A DNA stretch of 64,000 bases from Ophioderma brevispina. Lineage: Eukaryota > Echinodermata > Ophiuroidea > Amphilepidida > Ophiodermatidae. Where the stretch lies: assembly GCA_023653785.1 (NCBI GenBank), contig JAMKCH010049237.1, positions 1-64,000 of the forward strand. Direction: 5' to 3'. Under the pieces are notes generated by a model, which saw only the letters and a list, made by a program, of their open reading frames with translations, was not told the DNA's origin and made no database searches. Made by a program: the position numbers and the translations under genes. This document shows, piece by piece, positions 60,301-64,000 of this stretch (position 1 is the first letter of the stretch; every line of letters starts with the position of its first letter).

Positions 60301-60384
60301 ACCAAGGAGTATTTCCAACGACCAGCTCTGATGCCTCTTTTATCATTATCACCGATATATATCGTTTTATTGTTTGGACAATGC
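25641..60384 (+). CDS. TRPM-family cation channel gene, at least twelve exons (possibly a pseudogene)
   Basis: The exons listed separately follow TRPM order on one strand: an N-terminal homology exon, two SLOG-like exons, a possible linker exon, two homology-region exons, then S1, S2, S3-S4, S5-pore, S6 and TRP-helix exons. TRPM channels are tetrameric plasma-membrane or intracellular cation channels, often Ca2+-permeable. The pore segment resembles those ending in YGELFLE, and no C-terminal kinase or NUDT9 domain was found before 60.4 kb. Most introns have AG and GT boundaries whose phases agree. Part of the N-terminal homology region is missing between 29.0 and 51.2 kb, where two retrotransposons and a microsatellite sit. 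From the S1 exon onward most exons need single-base frame corrections, so it is either a decayed copy or a real gene in error-prone sequence. The start codon was not found. Confidence 0.75.
26119..26493 (-). other. 124-codon ORF without recognised family
   Basis: This is longer than most chance ORFs here, but it shows no family motif and overlaps the hairpin cluster at 26.41-26.56 kb. I treat it as probably non-coding. Confidence 0.2.
26410..26443. repeat. Perfect 13-bp hairpin
   Basis: ATATGTCCTCACA (26,410-26,422) and its exact complement (26,431-26,443) are separated by the 8-nt loop TTCTTCGC. Confidence 0.85.
26471..26564. repeat. Nested inverted repeats
   Basis: GCGGTCCGGTAAGTA (26,471-26,485) pairs exactly with TACTTACCGGACCGC (26,550-26,564). 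Between them AGTCTGTG-T-CACAGACT forms a second palindrome (26,499-26,515). Confidence 0.8.
27262..27265. mobile_element. TTAA boundary of an element related to 36,747-37,577
   Basis: CACTAACGGGAGTG followed by CACTCAAGTG-TTAA matches the right end of the element at 36,747-37,577. The left boundary of this copy was not found; the repeat sequence lies upstream of this point. Confidence 0.4.
27466..27660 (+). CDS. TRPM SLOG-domain exon 1
   Basis: Intact 195-bp exon after TTTCCTTAG and before GTAAGAAT. The frame reads SKYVKIDINCDVNYLIEAVK, then NLLISVMGGAWDF and later VFRKGIIQTT. This matches the TRPM N-terminal homology region, which folds as a SLOG-like nucleotide-binding domain: 'pnLLISVtGGakdF' and 'lr..frrGlikaa.tTgAW'. 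It exits in phase 1 and joins the next exon to make a lysine codon, giving GT-K-AWILT. A SINE has since entered the following intron. Confidence 0.9.
27678..28030 (-). mobile_element. tRNA-derived SINE in TRPM intron
   Basis: Read on the minus strand it begins near 28,030 with a tRNA-like head (TTGGGTCCAGTGGATAAGTG, GAGTTCGAGCCCCAT B box), continues through TGTCCTCGGGCAAGATACTT, and ends in an ATT/ATA repeat near 27,679. It is the same family as the copy at 9,090-9,452. Confidence 0.8.
28755..28850. repeat. Repeat shared with 18,925-19,012 (inverted)
   Basis: GTTTCACGCTTTATTCC, CGTTCTATGGATCCGGACT and CTTTCACACCG are the complement, in reverse order, of the segment at 18.9 kb. Confidence 0.5.
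28900..29035 (+). CDS. TRPM SLOG-domain exon 2
   Basis: Starts after GCTCTGCTGACAG. The frame reads AWILTSGINVGVSENSGKA, then IRDREVSKYLRKETHRVAVV, matching TRPM 'gAWIiTgGtntGv..hvGeAvrd'. The expected continuation (IGI.PWG) is not in this frame. IGI appears in the next frame a few bases on, so the 3' part either has an indel or the exon ends earlier. The end coordinate is approximate. Confidence 0.8.
29441..29562. mobile_element. Palindromic MITE (ATGATATACTT family), copy 2
   Basis: ATTATACTTCCAGTCGCAGC and the reversed GCTGCGCTGGAAGTCTAT enclose ACACTTGATCTTGGGGTCAA. A partial third copy follows at about 29,655-29,722. Confidence 0.6.
29986..30190. mobile_element. Diverged copy of the GTATTCTGAAAGG MITE
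   Basis: It opens with GGTATTCTGAAAGGGAGTCT and contains GAGGGTTAGTCCAACAGGAG and GTAATGGGTGAGAAAAATC, all in the order seen at 9,043-9,678. The right inverted end is too diverged to place. Confidence 0.65.
30191..31124. other. Unassigned, includes a tRNA-like SINE head
   Basis: No gene is seen. The tRNA-like segment at 30,777-30,850 is listed separately. Confidence 0.3.
30777..30850 (-). mobile_element. tRNA-like SINE head or tRNA pseudogene
   Basis: The minus strand shows an A-box-like TTGTGGTTAGGTATAGG and the B box GGGTTCGATCTCG at tRNA spacing. The acceptor stem does not pair well, so a SINE head is more likely than a working tRNA. Confidence 0.5.
31640..32730 (-). pseudogene. Tyrosine recombinase of the DIRS-like element
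   Basis: Near 31.76-31.80 kb the minus strand reads HGLRSGGASAAANAG, the H-x-x-R box of DIRS recombinases. Shortly after it, in a neighbouring frame, comes GYIKDSQDSLFSVSKALCL, which supplies the conserved C-terminal tyrosine region (gYi.ds...l.vSkaL). The upstream part of the domain is badly broken. The enzyme would integrate the circular cDNA without target duplication. Confidence 0.75.
32733..34400 (-). pseudogene. Reverse transcriptase-RNase H of the DIRS-like element
   Basis: Fragments in order: LILDFRLVNEFLDK (about 34.3 kb) from the RT fingers; then SVWCPVRKLEWLGY (about 33.87 kb), the 'k..w.P.q..eWLGf' segment after the catalytic core; KWFTDNHSVKRLLWQVAG (about 33.3 kb) from DIRS RNase H; and MRWGTLICPCWFSAPFWPLL (about 32.9 kb), the post-RNase-H linker motif of DIRS polyproteins. 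Several frame breaks separate them, so the copy is inactive as written. Confidence 0.8.
35701..36746. other. No recognisable feature
   Basis: Unassigned AT-rich sequence with a C run near 35,841-35,852. Confidence 0.3.
36747..37577. mobile_element. TTAA-flanked element with CACTTGAGTGC ends
   Basis: The left end TTAA-CACTTGAGTGCAAAGG and the right end GGCACTTGAAGTG-TTAA are inverted copies, giving an 831-bp element with TTAA at both edges. CACTAACGG recurs inside near each end (about 36,978 and 37,535). It includes G and C homopolymers (36,767 and 37,509 onward) and no recognisable protein. Confidence 0.65.
37578..39075. other. No recognisable feature
   Basis: No gene or defined repeat. There is a G run near 38,503-38,514. 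Confidence 0.3.
39076..39154. repeat. 79-bp foldback
   Basis: TGACACACT, ATGAATTCGGAAACC and AAATAAAC are mirrored by their complements to the other side of a short centre (ACGTG), with one or two indels. Confidence 0.75.
39568..41305. repeat. Inverted ~115-bp arms around 1.5 kb
   Basis: ACTGATCTCTACACACTGGA, GGCTGTC, AACCGGAAGTTGCAC and TTTGCTC at 39.57-39.68 kb occur as the complement at 41.19-41.30 kb. This could be a foldback element or two opposed repeat copies. A 121-codon minus-strand ORF at 40,970-41,335 overlaps the right arm and is not recognisable. Confidence 0.55.
41805..42029 (-). repeat. 3' LTR of the Gypsy element
   Basis: On the + strand it runs from TGTCACGATCAG to ATATACTACA, so on the coding strand it is TGTAGT...GTGACA, with the usual TG and CA ends. 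It matches 47,250-47,473 with differences that are largely indels. Confidence 0.9.
42900..44100 (-). pseudogene. Gypsy integrase region
   Basis: Broken minus-strand frames contain VHEVRDVITW followed by LSQTRNT and a VVSDNGTQ-like stretch (about 43.5-43.6 kb), the 'sDNGtqf' catalytic segment of retroviral-type integrases. Downstream, the CxxC-free C-terminal region includes SLRVLTVKT (about 43.1 kb). At least four frame changes are needed. Confidence 0.65.
44650..45300 (-). pseudogene. Gypsy reverse transcriptase region
   Basis: PFGISSAPE-like and SVADDILVYG (about 44.95-44.99 kb) are the Gypsy RT catalytic segment, with VADD in place of YxDD as in many Gypsy elements. FMGHTLSSDGLKP follows at about 44.83 kb. 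The frame is interrupted several times. Confidence 0.75.
46000..46212 (-). pseudogene. Gag-type zinc knuckle region
   Basis: One minus-strand frame reads CPAYGKTCSKCHRLHHFSSV followed by C, a CX2CX4HX4C knuckle preceded by a CPAYG lead typical of Gypsy gag proteins in aquatic invertebrates. Confidence 0.7.
47250..47473 (-). repeat. 5' LTR of the Gypsy element
   Basis: It starts at TGTCACGATCAG and ends at ATATACTCCC on the + strand. The outer end deviates from the expected ACA. GATAA follows at once. Confidence 0.9.
47940..48004. repeat. CA microsatellite
   Basis: Interrupted CACACA and CCACAC run. Confidence 0.85.
48175..49150. repeat. Very long TAC/CTG trinucleotide microsatellite
   Basis: Nearly 1 kb of TAC (CTA, ACT) repeats with CTG interruptions that increase towards the right. 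It generates open frames of up to 190 codons of Leu, Tyr, Thr and Cys, which are not genes. It lies in a TRPM intron. Confidence 0.95.
49151..50250. other. No supported gene
   Basis: An ORF at 49,609-49,836 contains a KYG...E..FQEKL stretch vaguely like the TRPM 'gkYG.Ei.fR.klE' segment, but the match is too weak to call. Confidence 0.25.
50254..50383. repeat. Foldback with TTGAGTAAA motifs
   Basis: CTCTTAATGTCGATAAAATCT, CAAGTTGAGTAAACCT and their complements lie on the two sides of a ~35-nt centre. Single-base differences are present. Confidence 0.75.
51097..51180 (-). mobile_element. tRNA-like SINE head or tRNA pseudogene
   Basis: On the minus strand: TGCCTAGCGGTTAGGGTG (A box), an enlarged middle, and CCCGGGTTCGAATCCCGG (T-arm and B box, well paired). 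The acceptor ends do not pair, so a functional tRNA is unlikely. Confidence 0.6.
51251..51352 (+). CDS. Possible TRPM exon (homology-region linker)
   Basis: A frame after CGTTTTCGTTTCAG reads ETFELEDVGEMIRELSLNNI and then NPYKE before a GTTAGA donor. TRPM proteins have a similar 'l.dvg.li..L.g' segment before the 'hdlflwAvL.nr.emA' exon. Its exit phase does not fit the exon at 53,173, so a further exon would be needed between them. Confidence 0.45.
51451..51991. mobile_element. TTAA-flanked element with CCCTAAAAG ends
   Basis: TTAA-CCCTAAAAGGCCCGGG at the left and CCTGGCTCTTTTAGGG-TTAA at the right are inverted ends of a 541-bp element. CCCTA... ends and TTAA edges are piggyBac-like. GGCGGAATCCGCC palindromes and matching GCGGAATCCCCC lie just inside the two ends. 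It is non-coding. Confidence 0.8.
52505..53056. mobile_element. TTAA-flanked element with AGGGATTAGCAGCGAT ends
   Basis: TTAA-AGGGATTAGCAGCGAT and its exact complement bound a 552-bp non-coding element. The TTAA edges suggest a piggyBac or Kolobok MITE of a different family from its neighbour at 51,451. Both are in the intron upstream of the 53,173 exon. Confidence 0.8.
53173..53362 (+). CDS. TRPM homology-region exon
   Basis: Intact exon after a long T tract and CAG, before GTAGGTGAG. It reads DPFRHLFLFAVLNNFQEMA, then EYFWEEG and AAALVATEIYEGMAE. This is the TRPM 'hdLFlwAvLmnr.emA.ffWe.g...iaaALaas.i...la' helix pair, an ankyrin-like region before the membrane domain. Phase 2 exit matches the 54,216 exon exactly. 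Confidence 0.95.
53470..53782. mobile_element. Palindromic MITE copy split by a hAT-type MITE
   Basis: GGGTAAAAATCCGGT before and AATCGCTCGCTGCGACTGGA after the hAT insertion are the two halves of the ATGATATACTT-family MITE seen at 25,290-25,409, ending AAGTATATCAT at about 53,770. Confidence 0.6.
53543..53726. mobile_element. hAT-type MITE with 8-bp target duplication
   Basis: CAGTGGCGGATTTAAG and CTTAAATCCGCCACTG are inverted ends of a 184-bp element. GTACTGGG is duplicated exactly on both sides (53,535-53,542 and 53,727-53,734). The CAGTGGCG ends and 8-bp duplication are diagnostic of hAT non-autonomous elements. Confidence 0.95.
54216..54444 (+). CDS. TRPM homology-region exon before S1
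   Basis: Intact exon after TTGATTATTAG, exiting in phase 0 at GTATTA. It reads RYEELACKILDACEKDEKDF, then LLFRETPKHWGGSTCLKLA and RKFIAHHSVQTLVNYIW. This matches TRPM 'ye.lA..lLd.c...d...a..lL.re...WgnsTCLqLA..a....FiAH.a.Q.lL..iW', including the invariant W-G-x-S/T-C-L. Confidence 0.95.
54445..55776. other. Intron with homopolymers, no gene
   Basis: A and G runs (55,009; 55,155; 55,598) and a CACTAACGGGAGTG motif at about 55,640 shared with the TTAA element ends at 27.2 and 37.5 kb. No protein is recognised. Confidence 0.35.
55777..55823 (+). CDS. TRPM short exon before S1
   Basis: 47-bp candidate exon after ATTAGGCAG and before GTGAGT. It reads ALNTDPISEKKEPTK and exits with AG, which the next exon completes to arginine (R-NLMQRVF). 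The acceptor has a poor pyrimidine tract. Confidence 0.55.
55990..56052 (+). CDS. TRPM pre-S1 exon, one frameshift
   Basis: Starts after TTTATTTCACAG in the frame NLMQRVFR, then must lose a frame by one base to continue FFRITAIKVTNNV up to the GTTATA donor. This equals the TRPM pre-S1 '..rvy.FY.apitkFw.n' segment. The single-base change restores phase 0, matching the next exon. Confidence 0.8.
56140..56345. repeat. TTTATTA low-complexity stretch
   Basis: ATTTATTTATTT-type simple sequence fills part of the intron between the pre-S1 and S1 exons. Confidence 0.7.
56427..56562 (+). CDS. TRPM S1 exon and start of S1-S2 linker, one frameshift
   Basis: After CTCTTTACAG the frame reads ISYLLFLALVSYILL and then PTWWEW. 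A one-base skip leads to FFIVWVGTIFIEEIRQ before GTATTG. TRPM has 'isYlaFLmlfsyvvL...p...Ew.vi.wv.tl.iEEiRq' here (S1 and S2 with the EEIRQ anchor). With one base removed the length becomes an exact 45 codons. Confidence 0.85.
56630..56936. repeat. GA-rich low-complexity tract
   Basis: GAGAGA and GAAGAG runs. With the next MITE they generate a 192-codon minus-strand frame rich in Ser and Leu that is not a gene. Confidence 0.85.
56947..57270. mobile_element. hAT-like MITE
   Basis: CAGTGGCGTACCGAGGCCAC and GGTGGGTACGCCACTG are inverted ends of a 324-bp element, with CAGAGGGGGCAA near both ends. The flanking 8-mers (GGTCCGAT, GCGTCGAG) are only partly alike, so the duplication is imperfect. Confidence 0.8.
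57362..57622 (+). CDS. TRPM S3-S4 exon, several frameshifts
   Basis: After GATATTTGCAG it reads VAHDLLNIKWEDYNI, then YWNK with ID in a shifted frame, then GRILLACDFV (S4 start), RLLYVA and TIAKALGPK followed by VIM in three different frames. TRPM has '.y..d.WN.lDl' (S3), 'r.lla.dfi.f.lRLl' (S4) and 'i.k.LGPKiiMi' (S4-S5 linker). At least four single-base changes are needed. The exit at GGG-GTATGT is in phase 0. Confidence 0.8.
57623..58235. other. TRPM intron, no other feature
   Basis: AT-rich with no recognised gene or defined repeat. Confidence 0.35.
58236..58408 (+). CDS. TRPM S5 and pore exon, frameshifts
   Basis: After AGTTTGTAG the frame reads LISFLGNPILILLGYGVAC. One base on, QAILYPQVQRS follows, then SVIKG, and finally YVQIYGELFLEDIT before GTGAGC. 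This is TRPM S5 ('...l.lg.YGVa.qaiLyP') and the pore helix region ('yrpYwqiYGElfLeei'). At least three frame changes are required. Confidence 0.85.
59009..59160. mobile_element. 152-bp foldback MITE, GGGCCC ends
   Basis: GGGCCCTTTTCACAAAG and TCTGTGAAATGGGCCC are inverted ends. The interior (TACGATCAATTG, CTTGATGTAAGTT and complements) also folds back. It is in the intron between the pore and S6 exons. Confidence 0.8.
59400..59593 (+). CDS. TRPM S6 exon, several frameshifts
   Basis: Just before the GTAATT donor, alternating frames give CSSSCPH, RIVPCF, a LY.MMLA-like stretch, and NVLLL followed by LIA. TRPM has 'C...C....w.vP..la.Y.l.aNvLLlNLLIA.f' here, the end of the pore loop and S6. At least three single-base changes are needed. 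The 5' end is approximate and no acceptor was chosen. Confidence 0.65.
60236..60384 (+). CDS. TRPM TRP-helix exon, two compensating frameshifts
   Basis: After TTGTTTTTAAG it reads ETFSKYKKRHIWHWKFHSYT, switches frame for LTKEYFQRPALMP, then returns to FIIITDIYRFIVWTMR before GTAAGC. TRPM has '..tf..v......iWkfqRY.LikeYf.RP.l.pPfiii.hiy.l..w..r' immediately after S6 (TRP helix). One loss and one gain of a base restore the frame. This is the last exon of gene 1 that I recognise. Confidence 0.85.
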
Positions 60385-60604
60385 GTAAGCTTGGTTGTTT
60401 TTTCTGGTGGGGCTTGGACACCTTCAAAGCATACTAAGTTTAAATCTCATTTTTCCCTTTAAACACTTTTAAGAATGAGAAATGAAGGTATTCTTACATT
60501 TTTGTTCATTGTATTTAGATTGCCTTCATTTTTGTTTCTAATTGGGCAACGGTGAGCGTGTTAAAGTGCAAATAATAGTAATAGTAAATTACAGAAGCTT
60601 CCCA

Positions 60605-60710
60605 AATAATCCTGAAATAAAGCGTTAAAGGGACGTAATGGCAAGAAAAAAATATTCAGGCCAAATAAAAAGGCCCCTTACTGAAATCATTTGATTTATG
60701 TTTGTGGCGC
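60605..60710. repeat. TTAAAGGGAC repeat, also at 26,600-26,690
   Basis: TTAAAGGGACGTAATGGCA and CCCTTACTGAAA match TTTAAAGGGACATAATGGCA and CCCTTACTGAAA at 26.6 kb. It could be the end of another TTAA element; the mate was not found. Confidence 0.5.
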
Positions 60711-61149
60711 CCCCCCGTTGGTGTATGAGAAGAAGATACCCCTAGAGTTCAAAAATGAAGATTGTTTTTATATCCACATGTTTATTATTTCTTATCGATA
60801 TGTAACTTGCATAAACTTTTCCCTCATTTTCTTTGAAACAGTAGAGCGGCAAGTTCAGTCCGAGTGAAGGAGGAAAGATGGTAAAATTAGAGCGCTTGCG
60901 GCTTACAACTATATCGTTCAGAAGCGACGAACCAATCACACAGCTGTTTGCCCCTGTTGTCAGTCTAACAAAGAGGTAGACATTACTACAAATTCACTTA
61001 AGGTGCATTTGTGATTCCAGCACCTTTTATTTTATTCATTGTTCCACTAGATATCCTTGAGAAAGGCTTATCACAACTTTCTGGCTGATCCCGACTTTGA
61101 GGTTTTGTGTATGAGCAATCGCCTCGGTTCCCACGGTCCCATATAGCCA

Positions 61150-61340
61150 CTGTGCTATTAATTTCTGTTCCTTTACGAACAGAAAATACAAACTTGCACA
61201 ATTTCTTACAGACACGGACCGAATTTTAAAGTAAAGATTTGGCACACAGGGTCTACTAATGTTAACGGTTCAGATGACATGAAACCACTCAACTGTTTGA
61301 GGTAAGTCGGGGGACGAGGCTGTGGATCACGAATGCCCAT
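61150..61340 (+). repeat. Dispersed repeat, copy 3
   Basis: TTACAGACACGGACCG, AAAGTAAAGATTTGGCAC, CGGTTCAGATGACATGAAA and GTAAGTCGGGGGACGAGG match the series at 6.7 and 20 kb. Confidence 0.55.
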
Positions 61341-62659
61341 TTAAATTTAAATTTCCCCCAACAAATTGATGACTAAAATGTTCTGGCTTACTGTTATTTG
61401 CGAAAACGAACGAAACGCGACGTCCAGTGGATACCACGCTTTATTTTTTTTTTTTTCCCCCGTCATGCATGCCTAACGTGCATAACGGAATAAGCGTTGT
61501 AATCCAATGGGCGTTTGTTTCGTTTCGCCAAAATCTAGCCAAATTTCTGACCTACAATAAAGGCTAAATCCATTCAGACGCATTTGGCTTCATAATAACG
61601 CTCTAGTGTATTGTAATACAATATTTTGTGTATAAAATATGTCTATGTTCCTTACATCTCTATTCTATCGTTTGAGAGCAAAACGAAATGGAATTTTATA
61701 GTTCGTTGAGAAGGAGCCCTTGTAGCACTTTTAATAGCGAAAGGTGCATGTGAAAACTATAGACGTCTGAGAATTAAATGTAATTTGTCCTGATCCGATA
61801 TTTTTGGGGAGGGTAAGGAAGAGAGGATTCGATATTCTAATGAAGCTACTTAGTAAACTTCGTTGAGTCTTAGTTTGTTCCTCTAGGCTTGGGCACCTTG
61901 ATATAAGTTGGCCTTGTATGTCAATTGACACTTCTGGAGGCGATGTATACCAATTTGCATCATCAAAGCCGTTCTCTGGAGTTCCGAAACTTAGAGATGT
62001 TTTTTTAAGAGATGATAAGAGTAAACTTAACTCCTTCGTGACTGAGATATATTTTTTTTAAAATGATAAAGGTCGACGAAATGCATTCAAATAAAAATAT
62101 TTTTAAGAGTGTAGATCTCTTTTTTCGTTTTATTAATTTTATTATTCTAGCAAAGAGAATTTTGATCTGTCTGAAGAGTTCGAGGTGGGAAAGAAAAGAA
62201 AAGGTATGGTAGCCAAAATGTACTGAATATGTACATACTTTCCCCAATCATAATTAACCTTCGTGTGTAATTACTGTAGCGACAATCTGTATGTATTAAA
62301 CAAACAAATGCGGTGCCCAATTAATCATCCCGACCATACTATTTTAATGCCTAATTATATTAACGTGGGCCATCAGTGCATTTTTCTCAGGGCTATATTC
62401 GCCTACGGGCTAGCTGTTTAGATGTTATGTTACAGCTATGCCCTTTTTTTAGACGCAGTCTTAGACATTGCCGTTGACATTTTTTTAAAACTTAAACAGT
62501 TCGGGGATTTAAGTTTTTAAGTTATCTATTTTATAAAATAGGTATCACAATACCTATTCGTAAAATACATCAAAATGTTTAAAAAATAAGTTCAATTCAA
62601 AGTTAATCTTTTTTCAGATATAGTAGGTATTAATATACCTATTCTTAAACTTGACAGAG
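61341..62659. other. Mostly unassigned; weak exon candidate near 62,150
   Basis: A 50-bp piece between TTATTATTCTAG (62,150) and GTATGG (62,204) reads KENFDLSEEFEVGKKRK in one frame and could be a C-terminal TRPM exon, but nothing in it is diagnostic. The rest is AT-rich. Confidence 0.25.
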
Positions 62660-63560
62660 CGCATACTTCCTTTGAATGTACCCGATTAAACGTATACGAA
62701 TGTGGTTTATGTAATCCATGTGTTATATAAACCAGTTTGTTCATTTTGGTTTATTTTTGTGGTTATTTTGTACTGCGTTGTCTAAATAAGCGTCATCATA
62801 TCCTTGGAATTGCAGTGTGCGACATACTTAAACAAGAATTACGCGGTAGTAATTAAGATGGTCCCCACCAAATGATCCGCACTTGGTTTAGGTGGTATGG
62901 TAGTTTTAATTAAACCTTTATTGAAATTATCCAAATGAGTTATTAATATTCATACATGTACAAAAAAGTATACATGCACATGACTTCACCATTGTTCTAT
63001 CAGCCTGCCAATTTGGAAGTTCATTGACGATTTCGGTCGATGGCTAGAGTGGTATTAATGAATTTCTTTCCGACCGTGTAGACATCCATATGCACTGATC
63101 ACATAGGGCCCTCCACAACATTGGTGGGCGTGGTTGGGGGGGACGGTTTGGGAGCAAAACTAATGAAAGAGTGTTGCATCGGTTTGCCATTTTTTTTAAA
63201 TGTTATATTACATGCTTACAGTAGCTATTTGGATATCATTAACCAGCTCCGCCTGTCTTGGCGATTTAACTGCGCAAATGATCATATTGGTTGGAATTGT
63301 TGCGCAATATTAAGCACCATTATTATTATTATTTATTAACTGCTTGACAATGTACTTTGACCTTGAACCATGCATAACATCAATTCATATTCTTAAAATA
63401 TATTTGGCAGAGTATGAACCTTCTTTGTAATGTACCTGAGTTGACGTATCCGAATGTGATTTATGTAACCTATTATTATACAAATTTTAGTTCTGTGTTT
63501 ATAAATTTTATGGTTGTTTTTGTACGTGCCTGTCTAAATAAGGTAATAATTGTTTTGAAT
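62660..63560. repeat. Direct ~150-bp repeat pair
   Basis: About 62,660-62,818 and 63,413-63,570 share CTTCCTTTGAATGTACC, CGAATGTGGTTTATGTAA, TTTGTGGTT and GTCTAAATAAG in order, with many small differences. Both lie just upstream of the second TRPM gene. Confidence 0.6.
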
Positions 63561-63619
63561 GGTTTGCAGGTAACCTATTCGTATGTTCATTTGATCTTTT
63601 AACTCTCAAATCTTACCAG

Positions 63620-63748
63620 AAAAATGTACTGACGAATTCTGGATCAAATGAGCTGATAGGCTTTAATAGGTGGAGTGACCAGACCGAAGTAATAGAACTT
63701 TTTACTACTGACGATAAGGGCTTTGGGTTCGGTTTGATAGAGTTCAAG
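63620..63748 (+). CDS. TRPM N-terminal exon of a second gene
   Basis: After CAAATCTTACCAG and before GTAATA, a 43-codon phase-0 exon contains FNRWSDQTEVIELFTTDD and then FGFGLIEFK. TRPM N-termini have 'W....t...pTdafG.IeF' at this place. It lies 3.2 kb beyond the last recognised exon of gene 1, on the same strand, so it starts a tandem second gene that runs off the window. No stop or frame change is seen in it. Upstream exons, including the start codon, were not identified. Confidence 0.7.
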
Positions 63749-64000
63749 GTAATATTTCGATTTGTGATTCTAATCAAATGTGTCACAAAAACGATCAGAT
63801 CAGAACGCTGAGTTCAAACGCTTTTGATAGTAGTGCATTCATAATGGATGAATTTACCAAAAACACTTGCATAGAGATCGAAATTAACACTTCAGTACAT
63901 AAGAAGAGGGGTCCATGTCACCCATGCAGGATTTCGTTTTTCGAGCGCCATGTTTTAACGCTAAATTGGTTTTGCACAAATTAGTATGTAATTGCCTAAA

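Noticed and set aside
62150..62203. Possible C-terminal TRPM exon (KENFDLSEEFEVGKKRK)
   Set aside because: Splice-like edges are present but no residue pattern is diagnostic; kept only as a note.

Overview
This is an AT-rich, intron- and repeat-dominated piece of animal nuclear DNA with no bacterial-type gene layout. Tyrosine-recombinase (DIRS-type) and Gypsy retrotransposons, several tRNA-derived SINEs with ATT-type tails, and a large multi-exon TRPM-family channel gene suggest an invertebrate metazoan, most likely a marine deuterostome (echinoderm, hemichordate or cephalochordate). The species cannot be fixed from the sequence alone. Long homopolymer runs, and repeat copies that differ mainly by single-base indels, suggest either a noisy long-read assembly or heavy decay, so every broken reading frame here is ambiguous.

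Genes. The only host gene I recognise is a TRPM-type cation channel on the + strand, seen as at least twelve scattered exons from about 25.6 kb to 60.4 kb. They run in the family's order: N-terminal homology exon, SLOG-like 'GGA.DF' and 'AWI.T.G' exons, ankyrin-like homology region, S1, S2, S3-S4, S5-pore, S6, and TRP helix with the post-S6 segment. The 5' and middle exons are mostly intact; from the S1 exon on nearly every exon needs one or more single-base frame changes. At 63,620-63,748 a separate TRPM N-terminal exon begins, so the window shows the end of one TRPM gene and the start of a second in tandem. The intron between the second SLOG exon and the next recognised exon (about 29-51 kb) holds a DIRS-like element, a complete Gypsy element and nearly 1 kb of TAC/CTG microsatellite.

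Region by region. 0-5 kb: arrays built on an AAAATGGCCGCC core, a foldback element, SINEs and an unusual palindromic satellite (GTTTATCGATAAAC type) split by a SINE. 5-14 kb: MITEs (one nested with a SINE, one with a clean 9-bp target duplication) and a 900-bp inverted-repeat element. 14.3-18.8 kb: a large foldback element whose arms are tandem ~165-bp units, enclosing a LINE remnant and a decayed minus-strand ORF of a family I cannot name. 19.0-24.8 kb: a TTAA-flanked element with ~380-bp inverted ends, itself invaded at a TTAA by a 1.56-kb insert bracketed by two direct copies of a 278-bp MITE. 25-30 kb: TRPM 5' exons, a SINE, palindromic MITEs. 31-35.7 kb: DIRS-like retrotransposon (minus). 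36.7-37.6 kb: TTAA-flanked element. 41.8-47.5 kb: Gypsy (minus) with LTRs and a 5-bp target duplication. 48.2-49.1 kb: microsatellite. 51-60.4 kb: TRPM 3' half, with two TTAA elements and hAT-type MITEs in its introns. 60.4-64 kb: repeats and the first exon of the second TRPM gene.

The most notable pattern is the number of independent TTAA-flanked, inverted-repeat elements (piggyBac- or Kolobok-like), including one two-MITE composite whose empty target site survives in the opposite arm of its host element.
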